Shown in pieces: positions 35,011 to 43,292 of a DNA stretch of 64,000 nt (its first letter is position 1; each line of letters begins with the position of its first letter). The notes beneath the pieces are model-generated. The model saw only the letters and a list, made by a program, of their open reading frames with translations, was not told where the DNA came from and made no database searches. Position numbers and translations under genes: made by a program. Origin of the DNA: Bacillus sp. IITD106. Lineage in GTDB: Bacteria; Bacillota; Bacilli; Bacillales; Bacillaceae_C. The stretch covers positions 31,911-95,910 of the forward strand of contig NZ_JAIAZY010000012.1 of the NCBI RefSeq assembly GCF_019459225.1. The letters run 5' to 3'.

Positions 35011-35255
35011 AACCTTATCCCTCTTAATCCCACAGGTTTTCTCATTTCAATAATAATTTTTTCGGATCCAGTATGGTAAACAATGGTATTACCTTTTGAA
35101 TTAATCAACTCTTTTGTAGCTGTTTTGGCATCTTTTATAATATCAATTAATGCAACATCCGTTACAATCTTTTTATTATCTTCCAAATAAAAATCAAGGA
35201 TATTTAGTTTTACGTATTGGTCGGGGTAAAGTTTACGAACCTCTGCCCATTTCAT
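35007..35255 (-). CDS. Hypothetical protein paired with the retropepsin
   Basis: 82 aa from the ATG at 35255, with AAGGAG upstream. No family recognised. It begins MKWAEVRKLYPDQYVKLNIL and looks like a small alpha/beta protein, without membrane segments or Cys. The short overlap with the protease gene suggests a stable two-gene cassette. A protease-substrate or regulator relation is possible but not shown by the sequence. Confidence 0.7.
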   Translation of the reverse strand: MKWAEVRKLYPDQYVKLNILDFYLEDNKKIVTDVALIDIIKDAKTATKELINSKGNTIVYHTGSEKIIIEMRKPVGLRGIRL

Positions 35256-35415
35256 TGTTTTCACTCCTTGTTTTACTTTTCACTATAAGCTTAGCACATT
35301 GAAATACAGGTTAAAACCTGATTTAACTTACTACCAAGGGTTTTATATAAAGTTGAGAAACATATGAACTTACATTAAAATTACGTTAAAAGCGATTTAG
35401 AAAAGGGGATAATCA

Positions 35416-35706
35416 ATGTTTAGATGTTCATGGTGCATGAAAAAAATTCCCGAAGATCAATCCATTTACTCAATAAGTGTTAAGTTTAATGAAGGTATTG
35501 ATTTTTCATCTAACGAAGGAGAAATTGTCCAAATCTATTTAAACTCACGTAAGACAAGTGTTCCCATGATTGTCACGACATCTGATTCCGAAGCAAAAAA
35601 ACATGGTCAAGATGGAATGTTTACAGTATGCAGTCCGAAGTGTGGAGAAAAAATGAAAAATGCACTTGCAAAAGAAATCAACACATTCAAGGATTTAAGA
35701 TTTTAA
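35416..35706 (+). CDS. Hypothetical protein with two Cys pairs
   Basis: 96 aa, ATG at 35416 after AAAAGGGGAT. The N-terminal CSWCMKKI and the C-terminal CSPKCGEKM provide CxxC and CxxxC pairs that could form one zinc site. No family name can be given. It stands alone on the plus strand, divergent from the retropepsin pair and 47 bp before the nucleotidyltransferase gene. Confidence 0.7.
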   Translation: MFRCSWCMKKIPEDQSIYSISVKFNEGIDFSSNEGEIVQIYLNSRKTSVPMIVTTSDSEAKKHGQDGMFTVCSPKCGEKMKNALAKEINTFKDLRF

Positions 35707-35753
35707 TTCTCAGCCAGACTGTAATAATTAAAATAAAAATGAGGAGAATGGTT

Positions 35754-36092
35754 ATGGTGCAGTTGACCGAAGAGGAAAAGCTGGCTATAGAAAAACTATA
35801 TAATAGTATTAAAGATGAACTCCAAATAACAAAAATGATTTTGTTTGGTTCCAAGGCTAGGGGAATGTCAGATGAATATTCGGATATTGACTTATTGATT
35901 ATAACCAACAAAGAAAAAACAAGAAAAGATCGTAAAAGGCTATCTGAGCTCTCAGCAGAAGTGAATATTGATTTCGGTGTTGCACTAAGTTGTTTATATT
36001 TTGATGAACAACAATGGCAAACCGGCGAAGGCATCAATCCTTTCCTAAAAGAGAATATTGAAAAGGAGGGTGTTGAAGTTGTCCTACAATGA
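35754..36092 (+). CDS. MNT-type nucleotidyltransferase (possible antitoxin)
   Basis: 112 aa from the ATG at 35754, 7 nt after GAGGAG; the ATG at 35748 is too close. The minimal nucleotidyltransferase motif is GSKARGMSDEYSDIDLLI near residues 33-50, with the two Asp residues that bind metal. A third acidic position may be in VNIDFGV. It overlaps the HEPN gene by 14 bp. MNT-HEPN pairs include the MntA/HepT type VII toxin-antitoxin systems, in which MntA AMPylates the HEPN protein. Confidence 0.8.
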   Translation: MVQLTEEEKLAIEKLYNSIKDELQITKMILFGSKARGMSDEYSDIDLLIITNKEKTRKDRKRLSELSAEVNIDFGVALSCLYFDEQQWQTGEGINPFLKENIEKEGVEVVLQ

Positions 36093-36447
36093 TCAAGCGA
36101 TCAAAATCATGTTGAAAAAGGCAAATGAAAAATATCTTTCTGCATCTGATGATTATAAAAGCGGAAGATATGACAGTTGTATAGGAAACTTATACTATGC
36201 GGCTTATCAAACCGTTACAACCTACATGATTTCAAAAGGACAGCTTGCCAAAAAACATACTCATGTTAGGGCTTTTGTAAATAGGGAACTTGCTCGGAAA
36301 GGATTAATCACTAGAGAAGCTGCAAAAGTTTATAATCAGTTAATGGATGATCGATCCGATGCTGATTATAACTTCGATATAATTTTTGATCGTACGGATG
36401 CAAAAGTCATGATGGAGGGAGTTAAAGCTTTTTGTGATGAAATTTAA
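36079..36447 (+). CDS. HEPN domain protein (possible toxin partner)
   Basis: 122 aa from a TTG at 36079, 8 nt after AAGGAGGG; the frame is open from 36058, but that codon precedes the site. It is a helical bundle with the HEPN pattern YDSCIGNLYYAAYQTV and a C-terminal RSDADY motif near residue 102. The catalytic R-x4-6-H of HEPN ribonucleases is not evident. It may therefore be non-nucleolytic, or the Tyr may be an AMPylation site. Coupled to the MNT gene. Confidence 0.78.
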   Translation: MSYNDQAIKIMLKKANEKYLSASDDYKSGRYDSCIGNLYYAAYQTVTTYMISKGQLAKKHTHVRAFVNRELARKGLITREAAKVYNQLMDDRSDADYNFDIIFDRTDAKVMMEGVKAFCDEI

Positions 36448-36511
36448 AAATTGCTTTGAGACCTACAGAAAGCAGATCTCATTTTTCTTTAATTAAGGTA
36501 TACTACTCTCC

Positions 36512-37804
36512 CTATTCCTTAATCAACATCCGCAATCCTTCTACCCTATTCTCCTCAACATTCCGCTCACCATAACGCACTTGCTCATACGCATCACGCA
36601 ACTCTTCCATCGTAGACTTTTCAGTCATTATCGTCTTCAATATTTCTATTGTTTCTCGAGGAGTTTTAGATGCTTTGAAGTCCATTTCTTTTTTATTTTG
36701 CTTCACCATTTGTTTATACACGTATCTTACCTTCTGTTCATTAGTTAAAGAATCCCAGCGTGGCTCGCGTTTAAACATTTGCTGAAAAAGTCCTTTCGCC
36801 TTTTCTTGTTGGGCATCCTTCCATTCCTTCCAATCAAAGACGCTTTCTTTTTCATCAATATATTGCGTAGAATCTTCCAAATCTGCTGATCGGAAGATGA
36901 TATTTTTCAAAAACGCAATAAATCTGCCCAAAGCTTTCTTTACTATCATTCTAACTTTTTTAATAAATAAAAGGAGGACTCCTACTGCTAACGCTGCAAT
37001 TGCGGCGTAAAATACATACATGAAAATCATTTCCAAAAACTTCAAAAATGCATTCGGCTCTCCTTTTTCTAAATCAAGTGCCATTTGTGGAGGTTGAGTA
37101 TCTTCCGCAACTGACTTTCCTTGTTCAGATCCAAATAACCATAAAATCATCTGGATCAAAGCTTTAAACGTTTGAAAAATCGCTTCTTGTACGATTTTTC
37201 CATTTGTTAAAAGAAGAATTACTGCTGTCGTTAATACTAGATACACTCTATTTTGGTTTTTAATGGCGCGACTAATAAACGGTTTCTTTTCCTTAGATAA
37301 TGTTGAGGCCTTCAACTGCTCGCTATTTGAAATAAAAAGAATAATGACAACTACAGCCGCACCAGATAATGAAATGATAGGCAAGTATGATTTAAAGATT
37401 TCAACATAGCGGAAAAGCAAGTAGCCCACAAAATATATTCCGAAGCCCCCGTACCACATGAAAGATGTTGGCAGAAGACTGTCCCAACGGCGTCCTACGT
37501 ACATCATTCCCCGGTAAATACATATAGGATGAATGATACATAACAAAACCAAAGTTAACATCGACTGTTCAAGCAAGAAACTCGGAATCAACCCGAATAC
37601 GAACGAACAAACAGCATATACCCACCATTGCTGTTTCGGGAAGAGGGTTCGAAATAGTACACCTACAATAAACAATCCGAAAAGAACAGGGACCCAAGTC
37701 CAGACCAGCTGAGGCATAACAAGAATCCCCATCATTAAAACAAGCGGAAAGAGAAGGAGGTATTCGAATAATCCTTGAATGAGTGTTACGACTAGACTTT
37801 TCAT
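36512..37804 (-). CDS. DUF4129 membrane protein
   Basis: 430 aa. About eight hydrophobic helices lie in the first 300 residues. The C-terminal DUF4129 region reads NEQKVRYVYKQMVKQ, then SKTPRETIEIL, then LRDAYEQVRYG. Homologues in Bacillus (YebA) also carry a transglutaminase-like domain and exceed 700 aa; no Cys-His-Asp transglutaminase core is visible here. It is the last gene of the MoxR-DUF58-DUF4129 operon, starting 15 bp after DUF58, with AAAAGGAGG upstream. Function unknown. Confidence 0.78.
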   Translation of the reverse strand: MKSLVVTLIQGLFEYLLLFPLVLMMGILVMPQLVWTWVPVLFGLFIVGVLFRTLFPKQQWWVYAVCSFVFGLIPSFLLEQSMLTLVLLCIIHPICIYRGMMYVGRRWDSLLPTSFMWYGGFGIYFVGYLLFRYVEIFKSYLPIISLSGAAVVVIILFISNSEQLKASTLSKEKKPFISRAIKNQNRVYLVLTTAVILLLTNGKIVQEAIFQTFKALIQMILWLFGSEQGKSVAEDTQPPQMALDLEKGEPNAFLKFLEMIFMYVFYAAIAALAVGVLLLFIKKVRMIVKKALGRFIAFLKNIIFRSADLEDSTQYIDEKESVFDWKEWKDAQQEKAKGLFQQMFKREPRWDSLTNEQKVRYVYKQMVKQNKKEMDFKASKTPRETIEILKTIMTEKSTMEELRDAYEQVRYGERNVEENRVEGLRMLIKE

Positions 37805-37819
37805 CTCTTATACCTCCTT

Positions 37820-38917
37820 TTAATTCGCCTTCTTTAGTAAAATGTCAGAATGTAAATGAAGTACTTCCACGGAATTCCCTTGTGCTTCTAACTCTTTAAT
37901 TATTTCTCTCATGCCATCCGTCATAATGGCCGTAATTAAGAGAATATCGGTTCCTTCCAAATCACGATCCACATCTTCTTTTAAGAAAAAATCAAAAAAA
38001 GTACTCGTACCTATTTTTACTTTTGCCATCGTTTCAAATAAATGAGTTAATTGCTGCTTGCCATTCTCTGGCTCAATCCGAATCGGCTTTTTATCCATTT
38101 CATCAAAATACGCATTGCAGCCAAAACCAGTCGCAATTCCATTTGCAATCGCATATTGGGCAATCGATGCTGCGTAGGAAAGCGCTTGTTCCATAAGGTT
38201 TTCATCGATAATCGGGATGCGGAAATCTTCTGTTTGATTAAAATTGATGTAAATCATTAAATGATGGTCTGCAGAATAATCCTTTTTACTTACTTGGAGA
38301 CGATTCGTACGAGCGGTCGCCTTCCAATTGACTGAATTTAACGGATCTCCATATGCATAATCACGGACACCAGCTGTCAAAAACGGATCTTCAATGATCC
38401 AACGACGGACGATAATGTCTCCTAACCAGCTATGCGCTGGGAGCGGGATGTTTTCTATCGGTACTAACTGCGGATACACGATAATTTCCGCAGCCGATGG
38501 TACACTTTTAAATCTCTCACTAATTCCAAATGCATCACCTGTTGAAAGGGACACGGTTTTAAATTGATAATGTCCTCTTTTCGTGCAAGTCAAAAACTGT
38601 CTTCGCTTCACTTTTTGATAAGGCATTAAGCTGAATAATGTACGATGATAATCTCCACTATCGACTTCATTATCAGTTGCGGAAGATTTTTGGAATTGCA
38701 AGTTCGCACTTATTTTTGATTCGAGACGCAGCCATGGTATCGGAAGCAGTTTTTTATTTGCAATCTCGTCGATCATTTCAACTTTTTCGCCTTCGAAAAC
38801 GGCTTTTTCGGAAAAAGATCGTGAATATTCGATTCGTAATAATCCCCATTTATGATAGATGTAAGCTTGACCCCCAACTACCGCAAATGTAATCAAAATA
38901 AACCACGCAATATTCAT
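37820..38917 (-). CDS. DUF58 domain protein (YeaD-like)
   Basis: 365 aa. One N-terminal helix is followed by a beta-rich region and the DUF58 signature YGDPLNSVNWKATARTNRLQV near residues 190-210. A von Willebrand-like fold fills the C-terminus, without a clear complete MIDAS motif. DUF58 proteins work with MoxR ATPases, probably in assembling or stabilising protein complexes. The ATG directly follows the moxR stop (TAAATG). Confidence 0.88.
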   Translation of the reverse strand: MNIAWFILITFAVVGGQAYIYHKWGLLRIEYSRSFSEKAVFEGEKVEMIDEIANKKLLPIPWLRLESKISANLQFQKSSATDNEVDSGDYHRTLFSLMPYQKVKRRQFLTCTKRGHYQFKTVSLSTGDAFGISERFKSVPSAAEIIVYPQLVPIENIPLPAHSWLGDIIVRRWIIEDPFLTAGVRDYAYGDPLNSVNWKATARTNRLQVSKKDYSADHHLMIYINFNQTEDFRIPIIDENLMEQALSYAASIAQYAIANGIATGFGCNAYFDEMDKKPIRIEPENGKQQLTHLFETMAKVKIGTSTFFDFFLKEDVDRDLEGTDILLITAIMTDGMREIIKELEAQGNSVEVLHLHSDILLKKAN

Positions 38918-39877
38918 TTACTTCACCGTCAATTCTTCCGCTGGAACCGTAACTTGATCGATGATTTCATCCAATAAAAGCTGGGCTTGATTTTCACGCA
39001 GCCTCATCGTATGGGCTAAAATGAGACGGTGTGCCAAAACAGGCTTAGCCATCGCTTTCACATCATCAGGAATGACATAATCCCTACCTTTTAACAATGC
39101 GTATACTTGAACTGCTTTGAGCAACGCCTGACTTCCACGCGGGCTGACGCCTAACTCTATATGTTCATGATTTCTCGTTTTTTCAATAATGTCCATCATA
39201 TAACTGAGCATATCGTCACTTACATACACTTTTGAATACAATCTTTGCGCTTCTAGAATATCTTCCTTGCTCGCAATCGAGAGCAATTCATGAATCGGAT
39301 TTTTTTCCTTAAATCGTTTTAAAATGGCAATCCCTTCTTCTTTGGAAGGATAGCCCAAGTTTAATTTTAATAAGAAACGATCAAGCTGAGCCTCCGGTAA
39401 AGGAAATGTTCCTTGGCTCTCGAGCGGGTTTTGAGTTGCAATGACAAGAAACGGCTTTTCAAGAATATGTGTCTCGCCATCAATCGTCGTTTGCTGCTCC
39501 TCCATACATTCAAGCAGGCTTGACTGTGTTCGAGGCGTCGCACGATTAATTTCATCCGCCAAAATGATATTGGAAAAAATCGGCCCTGGTCGGAACTCGA
39601 ACTCGCCTATTTTTTGATTATAAAAATTGATTCCCGTCACGTCGGAAGGAAGTAAGTCAGGAGTAAACTGGATGCGTTTACAAGAACAAGAAAGTGACTG
39701 CGCCAATGACTTTGCCAGCAATGTTTTTCCTGTTCCCGGGACATCTTCCAGCAGCACATGCCCTGAAGATATCAATGCCACGAGCAGCTGGTCAATCGTA
39801 TCTTCTTTCCCAACGATAACTTGTTGAATATTTTGTTTTACCCGATCGGCAAGGTCTTTTATTTGTGTTAATTCCAT
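38918..39877 (-). CDS. MoxR-family AAA+ ATPase (YeaC-like)
   Basis: 319 aa from the ATG at 39877, with AAGGAG 9 nt upstream. Walker A is GTGKTLLAKS near residue 50, Walker B ILADEINRA near residue 115, and sensor 1 VIATQNPLESQGTFPLPEAQ follows, ending in the typical MoxR segment. The lid domain carries GVSPRGSQALLKA. It is a cytoplasmic chaperone-like ATPase partnered by the DUF58 protein. First gene of the operon; array D lies upstream. Confidence 0.93.
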   Translation of the reverse strand: MELTQIKDLADRVKQNIQQVIVGKEDTIDQLLVALISSGHVLLEDVPGTGKTLLAKSLAQSLSCSCKRIQFTPDLLPSDVTGINFYNQKIGEFEFRPGPIFSNIILADEINRATPRTQSSLLECMEEQQTTIDGETHILEKPFLVIATQNPLESQGTFPLPEAQLDRFLLKLNLGYPSKEEGIAILKRFKEKNPIHELLSIASKEDILEAQRLYSKVYVSDDMLSYMMDIIEKTRNHEHIELGVSPRGSQALLKAVQVYALLKGRDYVIPDDVKAMAKPVLAHRLILAHTMRLRENQAQLLLDEIIDQVTVPAEELTVK

Positions 39878-40067
39878 AAAACACGACTCCTTTTCCATGG
39901 CTGTTTCAGATTTATGATTGAAAATTTTTGATTATTTTAATTATACACTATTTATCTATTGAAAATAATGATAGAAATCTCAGATTGGGTGGGATAGTAC
40001 AGAGTTGGCTCTTTTTCGTGTGAAATCACGAAATGTTTGTAGGAATGACGGTAAGATTTAGATTTTG

Positions 40068-40185
40068 GAAATAGAATTGCCGTAATAGCGAGTAGAACTG
40101 GGAGACCGTGAATAGAAACGCTGCGAACGCGAATAGAAACGACACGTACGGGAATAGAACTCCCTAGATAGGGAATAGAAATTTT
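40068..40185. repeat. 21-bp repeats upstream of the MoxR operon
   Basis: GAATAGAA-type words recur at 40068, 40089, 40110, 40131, 40152 and 40173, a strict 21-bp spacing. The last four are nearly identical over 8-10 bp, while the rest of each unit varies. It directly precedes the 51-bp array D in the same gap. Confidence 0.75.
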
Positions 40186-40186
40186 T

Positions 40187-40330
40187 TTGGACATATCACG
40201 GTGAATTAATGAATCTATGTCCAATATATTGGCTTTGTTGGACATATCGAGATAAAAAATAGAATTACTGTCCAATATATTGATCTTATTGGACATAAGC
40301 GCAGTGAATAATGAATCTATGCACAACATG
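40187..40330. repeat. Tandem array D: three 51-bp units
   Basis: Units start at 40187, 40238 and 40289. Each opens TTGGACATA and the first has TATGTCCAA about 20 nt later, a perfect 9-bp inverted repeat; units 2 and 3 keep it in weaker form. CCAATATATTGG, another palindrome, follows in unit 1. With the 21-bp repeats this explains most of the 488-bp gap 39878-40365. Confidence 0.8.
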
Positions 40331-40340
40331 GCAAAAGAGA

Positions 40341-40359
40341 GCCTGCATCCGATGCAGGC
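40341..40359 (-). terminator. Terminator of the fucose operon
   Basis: GCCTGCA and TGCAGGC pair perfectly around TCCGA. The minus strand continues TCTCTTTTGC. It lies 7 bp after the last gene. Confidence 0.8.
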
Positions 40360-40365
40360 CCTTAA

Positions 40366-40779
40366 TCAAATAACCCCCTTTTTCAAAATAATATTCGCAT
40401 ACAATTCTTTTTCGCTGGTTGCCACAATGGCAAAGGCTTCTTTCGCACGCTCGTAAAATGCGAATCTGTCTAAGTATTCGACAGATATTGTTGAACCAAT
40501 GATCGATTCATATTGATTCCAAATCGTAGGCTCATATGGGTCTCCTGGCACGACTTCCATCAAGGAAACGGGATGTTCCACATAAGTATCCAATGGTAAA
40601 AACTGCATAATAGCTTCTAATAATTCCGGAACGCCATGCCCATCGCACCGGATTAATCTCCTCGCGCAGGTGGCAGAAGGAAAGTTTCCATCCGCCAATA
40701 CGATTTCGTCTCCGTGGCCCATTTCCATTAACGTTTTCATCAATTCTGGTGAAATAATTGAAGGGATTCCTTTTAACAT
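40366..40779 (-). CDS. fucU: RbsD/FucU family protein, probable L-fucose mutarotase
   Basis: 137 aa. It opens MLKGIPSIISPELMKTL with the conserved GHGDEIVLADGNFPS motif, whose His is catalytic in the family, and a C-terminal Tyr/Glu-rich part. FucU rather than RbsD is favoured by the LKGIP start and by the neighbours. It interconverts alpha- and beta-L-fucose in the cytoplasm so that the dehydrogenase receives the right anomer. Last gene of the fucose operon, 4 bp after the FAH-family gene. Confidence 0.85.
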   Translation of the reverse strand: MLKGIPSIISPELMKTLMEMGHGDEIVLADGNFPSATCARRLIRCDGHGVPELLEAIMQFLPLDTYVEHPVSLMEVVPGDPYEPTIWNQYESIIGSTISVEYLDRFAFYERAKEAFAIVATSEKELYANIILKKGVI

Positions 40780-40783
40780 GCTC

Positions 40784-41674
40784 TTACTCCTCTATAAAAT
40801 AGTTCGTTAGCGCTCCTAGTTTTTCAATTTCAACAGTAACGACATCGCCTGGCTGAATATAATGTTGCTCTTCTTCCGGATATCCCATAACCACGCCCTC
40901 TGGAGTTCCCGTTAAAATGATATCTCCGGGTTCCAACGTCATATGCTGCGATATATAGCTGACAATTTCAGCACAATTAAAAATCATATCGGATGTGTTG
41001 GAATCTTGTCTTAACTCACCATTTACATACGTTTTGAGCGAAAGATTATTAGGATCTCCGACTTCATCTGCTGTCACTAAAAATGGTCCTACTGGGCTAA
41101 ATTTATCACATGACTTACCAAGCAGCCATTGAGGCGTTCTCAACTGTAAATCTCTTGCAGACAAGTCGTTCACCGTACAGTAGCCAAACACGTGATCCAA
41201 AGCAGCATCCACATCAACGTACTTTGCTTTTTTTCCAATAACAATTCCGAGTTCTACCTCGTAGTCTAGTTTTTTCGTTACTTTCGGAACTGGAATTTCA
41301 TCCTTATGTCCCGTTAACGTATTGTCGAATTTATTAAATAAAATGGGAACTTCCGGGTAAGGCGCGTTCGTCTCATCCGCGTGTTTCCTATAGTTCAAGC
41401 CGACGCAAATAATTTTATGCGGCCTTGTGACACATGGACCCCATGTGATTTCATCTTCATTTACGAAAACCGCCTTTTTTTCACTAACCGAATAGTCAAT
41501 AAAATCTTGGAGTCTATTCACTTCTTCTTTAAAACCAGAAATAACCTCCATGATATCCGTTTTAATATCAAAATTTATTCCATTTTTAACAGAAGCGGAA
41601 ATATCCAAGATTCCCTCTTCTGTTTTTACTCCAAGCTTATGTACTCCTTTATCAATAAATGTTAATAGCTTCAT
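40784..41674 (-). CDS. Fumarylacetoacetate hydrolase family protein, probable 2,4-diketo-3-deoxy-L-fuconate hydrolase
   Basis: 296 aa. The FAH fold is shown by ICVGLNYRKHADE near residue 90 and by the metal-binding Glu/Asp of LDYEVELGIVIGK. DLSARDLQLRTPQWLLGKSCD and ILTGTPEGVVMGY are further family blocks. In the non-phosphorylating fucose route this enzyme splits 2,4-diketo-3-deoxy-L-fuconate into pyruvate and L-lactate. The exact substrate is inferred from operon context. Start after GAGAGGAG. Confidence 0.82.
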   Translation of the reverse strand: MKLLTFIDKGVHKLGVKTEEGILDISASVKNGINFDIKTDIMEVISGFKEEVNRLQDFIDYSVSEKKAVFVNEDEITWGPCVTRPHKIICVGLNYRKHADETNAPYPEVPILFNKFDNTLTGHKDEIPVPKVTKKLDYEVELGIVIGKKAKYVDVDAALDHVFGYCTVNDLSARDLQLRTPQWLLGKSCDKFSPVGPFLVTADEVGDPNNLSLKTYVNGELRQDSNTSDMIFNCAEIVSYISQHMTLEPGDIILTGTPEGVVMGYPEEEQHYIQPGDVVTVEIEKLGALTNYFIEE

Positions 41675-41694
41675 AGTCAGTTTCTCCTCTCATG

Positions 41695-42468
41695 TTACGC
41701 ATTTTTTCCAAAAATTACTCCTCCATCAATATAAAGGGGAGACCCCATCATAAAGGATGATTCGTCCGATGCTAAAAATAAGGCAGCATTTGCGACATCT
41801 TCCGGCTTTCCTAGCTCGCCGCTTAATTGCCTCTTTTTAATTCCTGCAATCGCTTCGGTCGGATCGTCATAAGCCGATTTTAAATAGTTCTCGACAAATG
41901 GTGTATAAATCGTTCCGGGAAGGATGGCGTTCACACGAATATTATATGGTGCATAGTCAACTTGCATCGCTTTTGTAAGGGAAAGGACTGCTCCCTTCGT
42001 TGCTGAATATAAGGCTCTTTTTAAAAGACCCATTTCTGCAGCACATGATGACATATTGATGATGCATCCACTTTTAACTTCCATCATATAAGGAACAATG
42101 TATTTACAAGGCAAATAGACGCCCTTTACATTGACACTCATGACCTTGTCCCAAACATCTGGTTCGACTTCATCAATCCGTCCAACATTACTGATTCCTG
42201 CATTATTGAATAAAATATCGATTTTTCCATAGTTAGCAATCGCGAATTGCGTTAAAGCTTGAACGTCTACAGGATTTGTTACATCGGCTAAAAAGAAAGA
42301 GGCATTTCCACCATTCTCTCTAATATTTTCAACAGTCTCTTCTCCATGCTCCTGATGAATATCATTAACGATTACATGAGCACCTTCGGAAGCGAAACGC
42401 AGTGCAGACGCTCTTCCAATTCCGCTTCCCGATCCGGTTATGATGGCAATTTTCCCTGCTAATCTCAT
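41695..42468 (-). CDS. Short-chain dehydrogenase/reductase (fucose pathway, first of two)
   Basis: 257 aa classical SDR. The cofactor loop is TGSGSGIGRA, the NNAG motif is NNAGISN, and catalytic Ser, Tyr and Lys are in SSCAAEMG and YSATKGAV. An Asp at the end of beta-2 (VNDIHQE) favours NAD over NADP. It overlaps the other SDR gene by 4 bp. One of the two SDRs should oxidise L-fucose and the other 2-keto-3-deoxy-L-fuconate; I cannot tell which is which. Confidence 0.85.
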   Translation of the reverse strand: MRLAGKIAIITGSGSGIGRASALRFASEGAHVIVNDIHQEHGEETVENIRENGGNASFFLADVTNPVDVQALTQFAIANYGKIDILFNNAGISNVGRIDEVEPDVWDKVMSVNVKGVYLPCKYIVPYMMEVKSGCIINMSSCAAEMGLLKRALYSATKGAVLSLTKAMQVDYAPYNIRVNAILPGTIYTPFVENYLKSAYDDPTEAIAGIKKRQLSGELGKPEDVANAALFLASDESSFMMGSPLYIDGGVIFGKNA

Positions 42469-43280
42469 GATAATGCCTCCCTTTCATGCTGCATATGATC
42501 TTCCGGTTGGGCCGCTTTAACTGTCAATCCGCCATCTACCATTAAAAGATGGCCGTTAATTTGCATCGCCTCTTCAGACGCTAAAAAGACGACGGCATCT
42601 CCGATTTGTTTTTCCGTCCCTAATCTTTTCATTGGATTTGCTTGAATTTCTTTTTCACGAATGGCAGGATCCGATAAATATTCCCTGCACATCTCTGTAT
42701 CTACCGTGCTTGGTCCGACAGAATTAACATTAATATTATATTGTCCAAGCTCGATAGCAAGAGCCTTCGTCAATTGATGCGCCGCTGCTTTTGATGAAAT
42801 ATAGTGAGGGATCACTGGGCTCGTTACAAGTAAACTAGCCGTCGATGCGATATTGATGATTTTTCCATATCGCTTTTCGATCATCTGAGGTGCTACTCTC
42901 TGTGAGGTGAGAAAAATGGATTTTACATTTGTTTGGTAAGTTTCATCCCATACCTCCTCGGTAACGGTAAGGAATGATTGAAAAGGAGCAATGCCCGCAT
43001 TATTCACTAAAATGTCTACTGTACCCAATCTCTTTTCAACCTCGCTGACCATGCGATCTACTTCATTTTTCACACCGACATTCGCTTCTACAATCATATA
43101 GTTTCCGGAAAAATGAGTTTTCAAGTTTGAAAGAACTGCCTCTGCTTCTTTTTTCTGTTCTGACGATTTATAATTGATGGCAACATGTGCCCCTTCTTCA
43201 GCAAGCCGTTCTGCAATCGTTGCTCCAATTCCTCTACTAGCTCCTGTTACAAGGGCAACCCGATTTTCGAGCCTTTTCAT
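42465..43280 (-). CDS. Short-chain dehydrogenase/reductase (fucose pathway, second of two)
   Basis: 271 aa classical SDR. Cofactor loop TGASRGIGATIAE, NNAGIAPF, catalytic Ser in ASTASLLV and YISSKAAAH with Tyr and Lys. The beta-2 end reads INYKSSEQ, with no Asp, so NADP use is possible. The C-terminus extends about ten residues past the usual core (AAQPEDHMQHEREALS). Start after GGGAGGAAT. It follows the enolase-superfamily gene by 12 bp in the operon. Confidence 0.85.
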   Translation of the reverse strand: MKRLENRVALVTGASRGIGATIAERLAEEGAHVAINYKSSEQKKEAEAVLSNLKTHFSGNYMIVEANVGVKNEVDRMVSEVEKRLGTVDILVNNAGIAPFQSFLTVTEEVWDETYQTNVKSIFLTSQRVAPQMIEKRYGKIINIASTASLLVTSPVIPHYISSKAAAHQLTKALAIELGQYNINVNSVGPSTVDTEMCREYLSDPAIREKEIQANPMKRLGTEKQIGDAVVFLASEEAMQINGHLLMVDGGLTVKAAQPEDHMQHEREALS

Positions 43281-43292
43281 CGGTATTCCTCC

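Noticed and set aside
39952..40329. 125-codon open frame on the minus strand over array D
   Set aside because: It is made of the 21-bp and 51-bp repeats and has no ribosome binding site.
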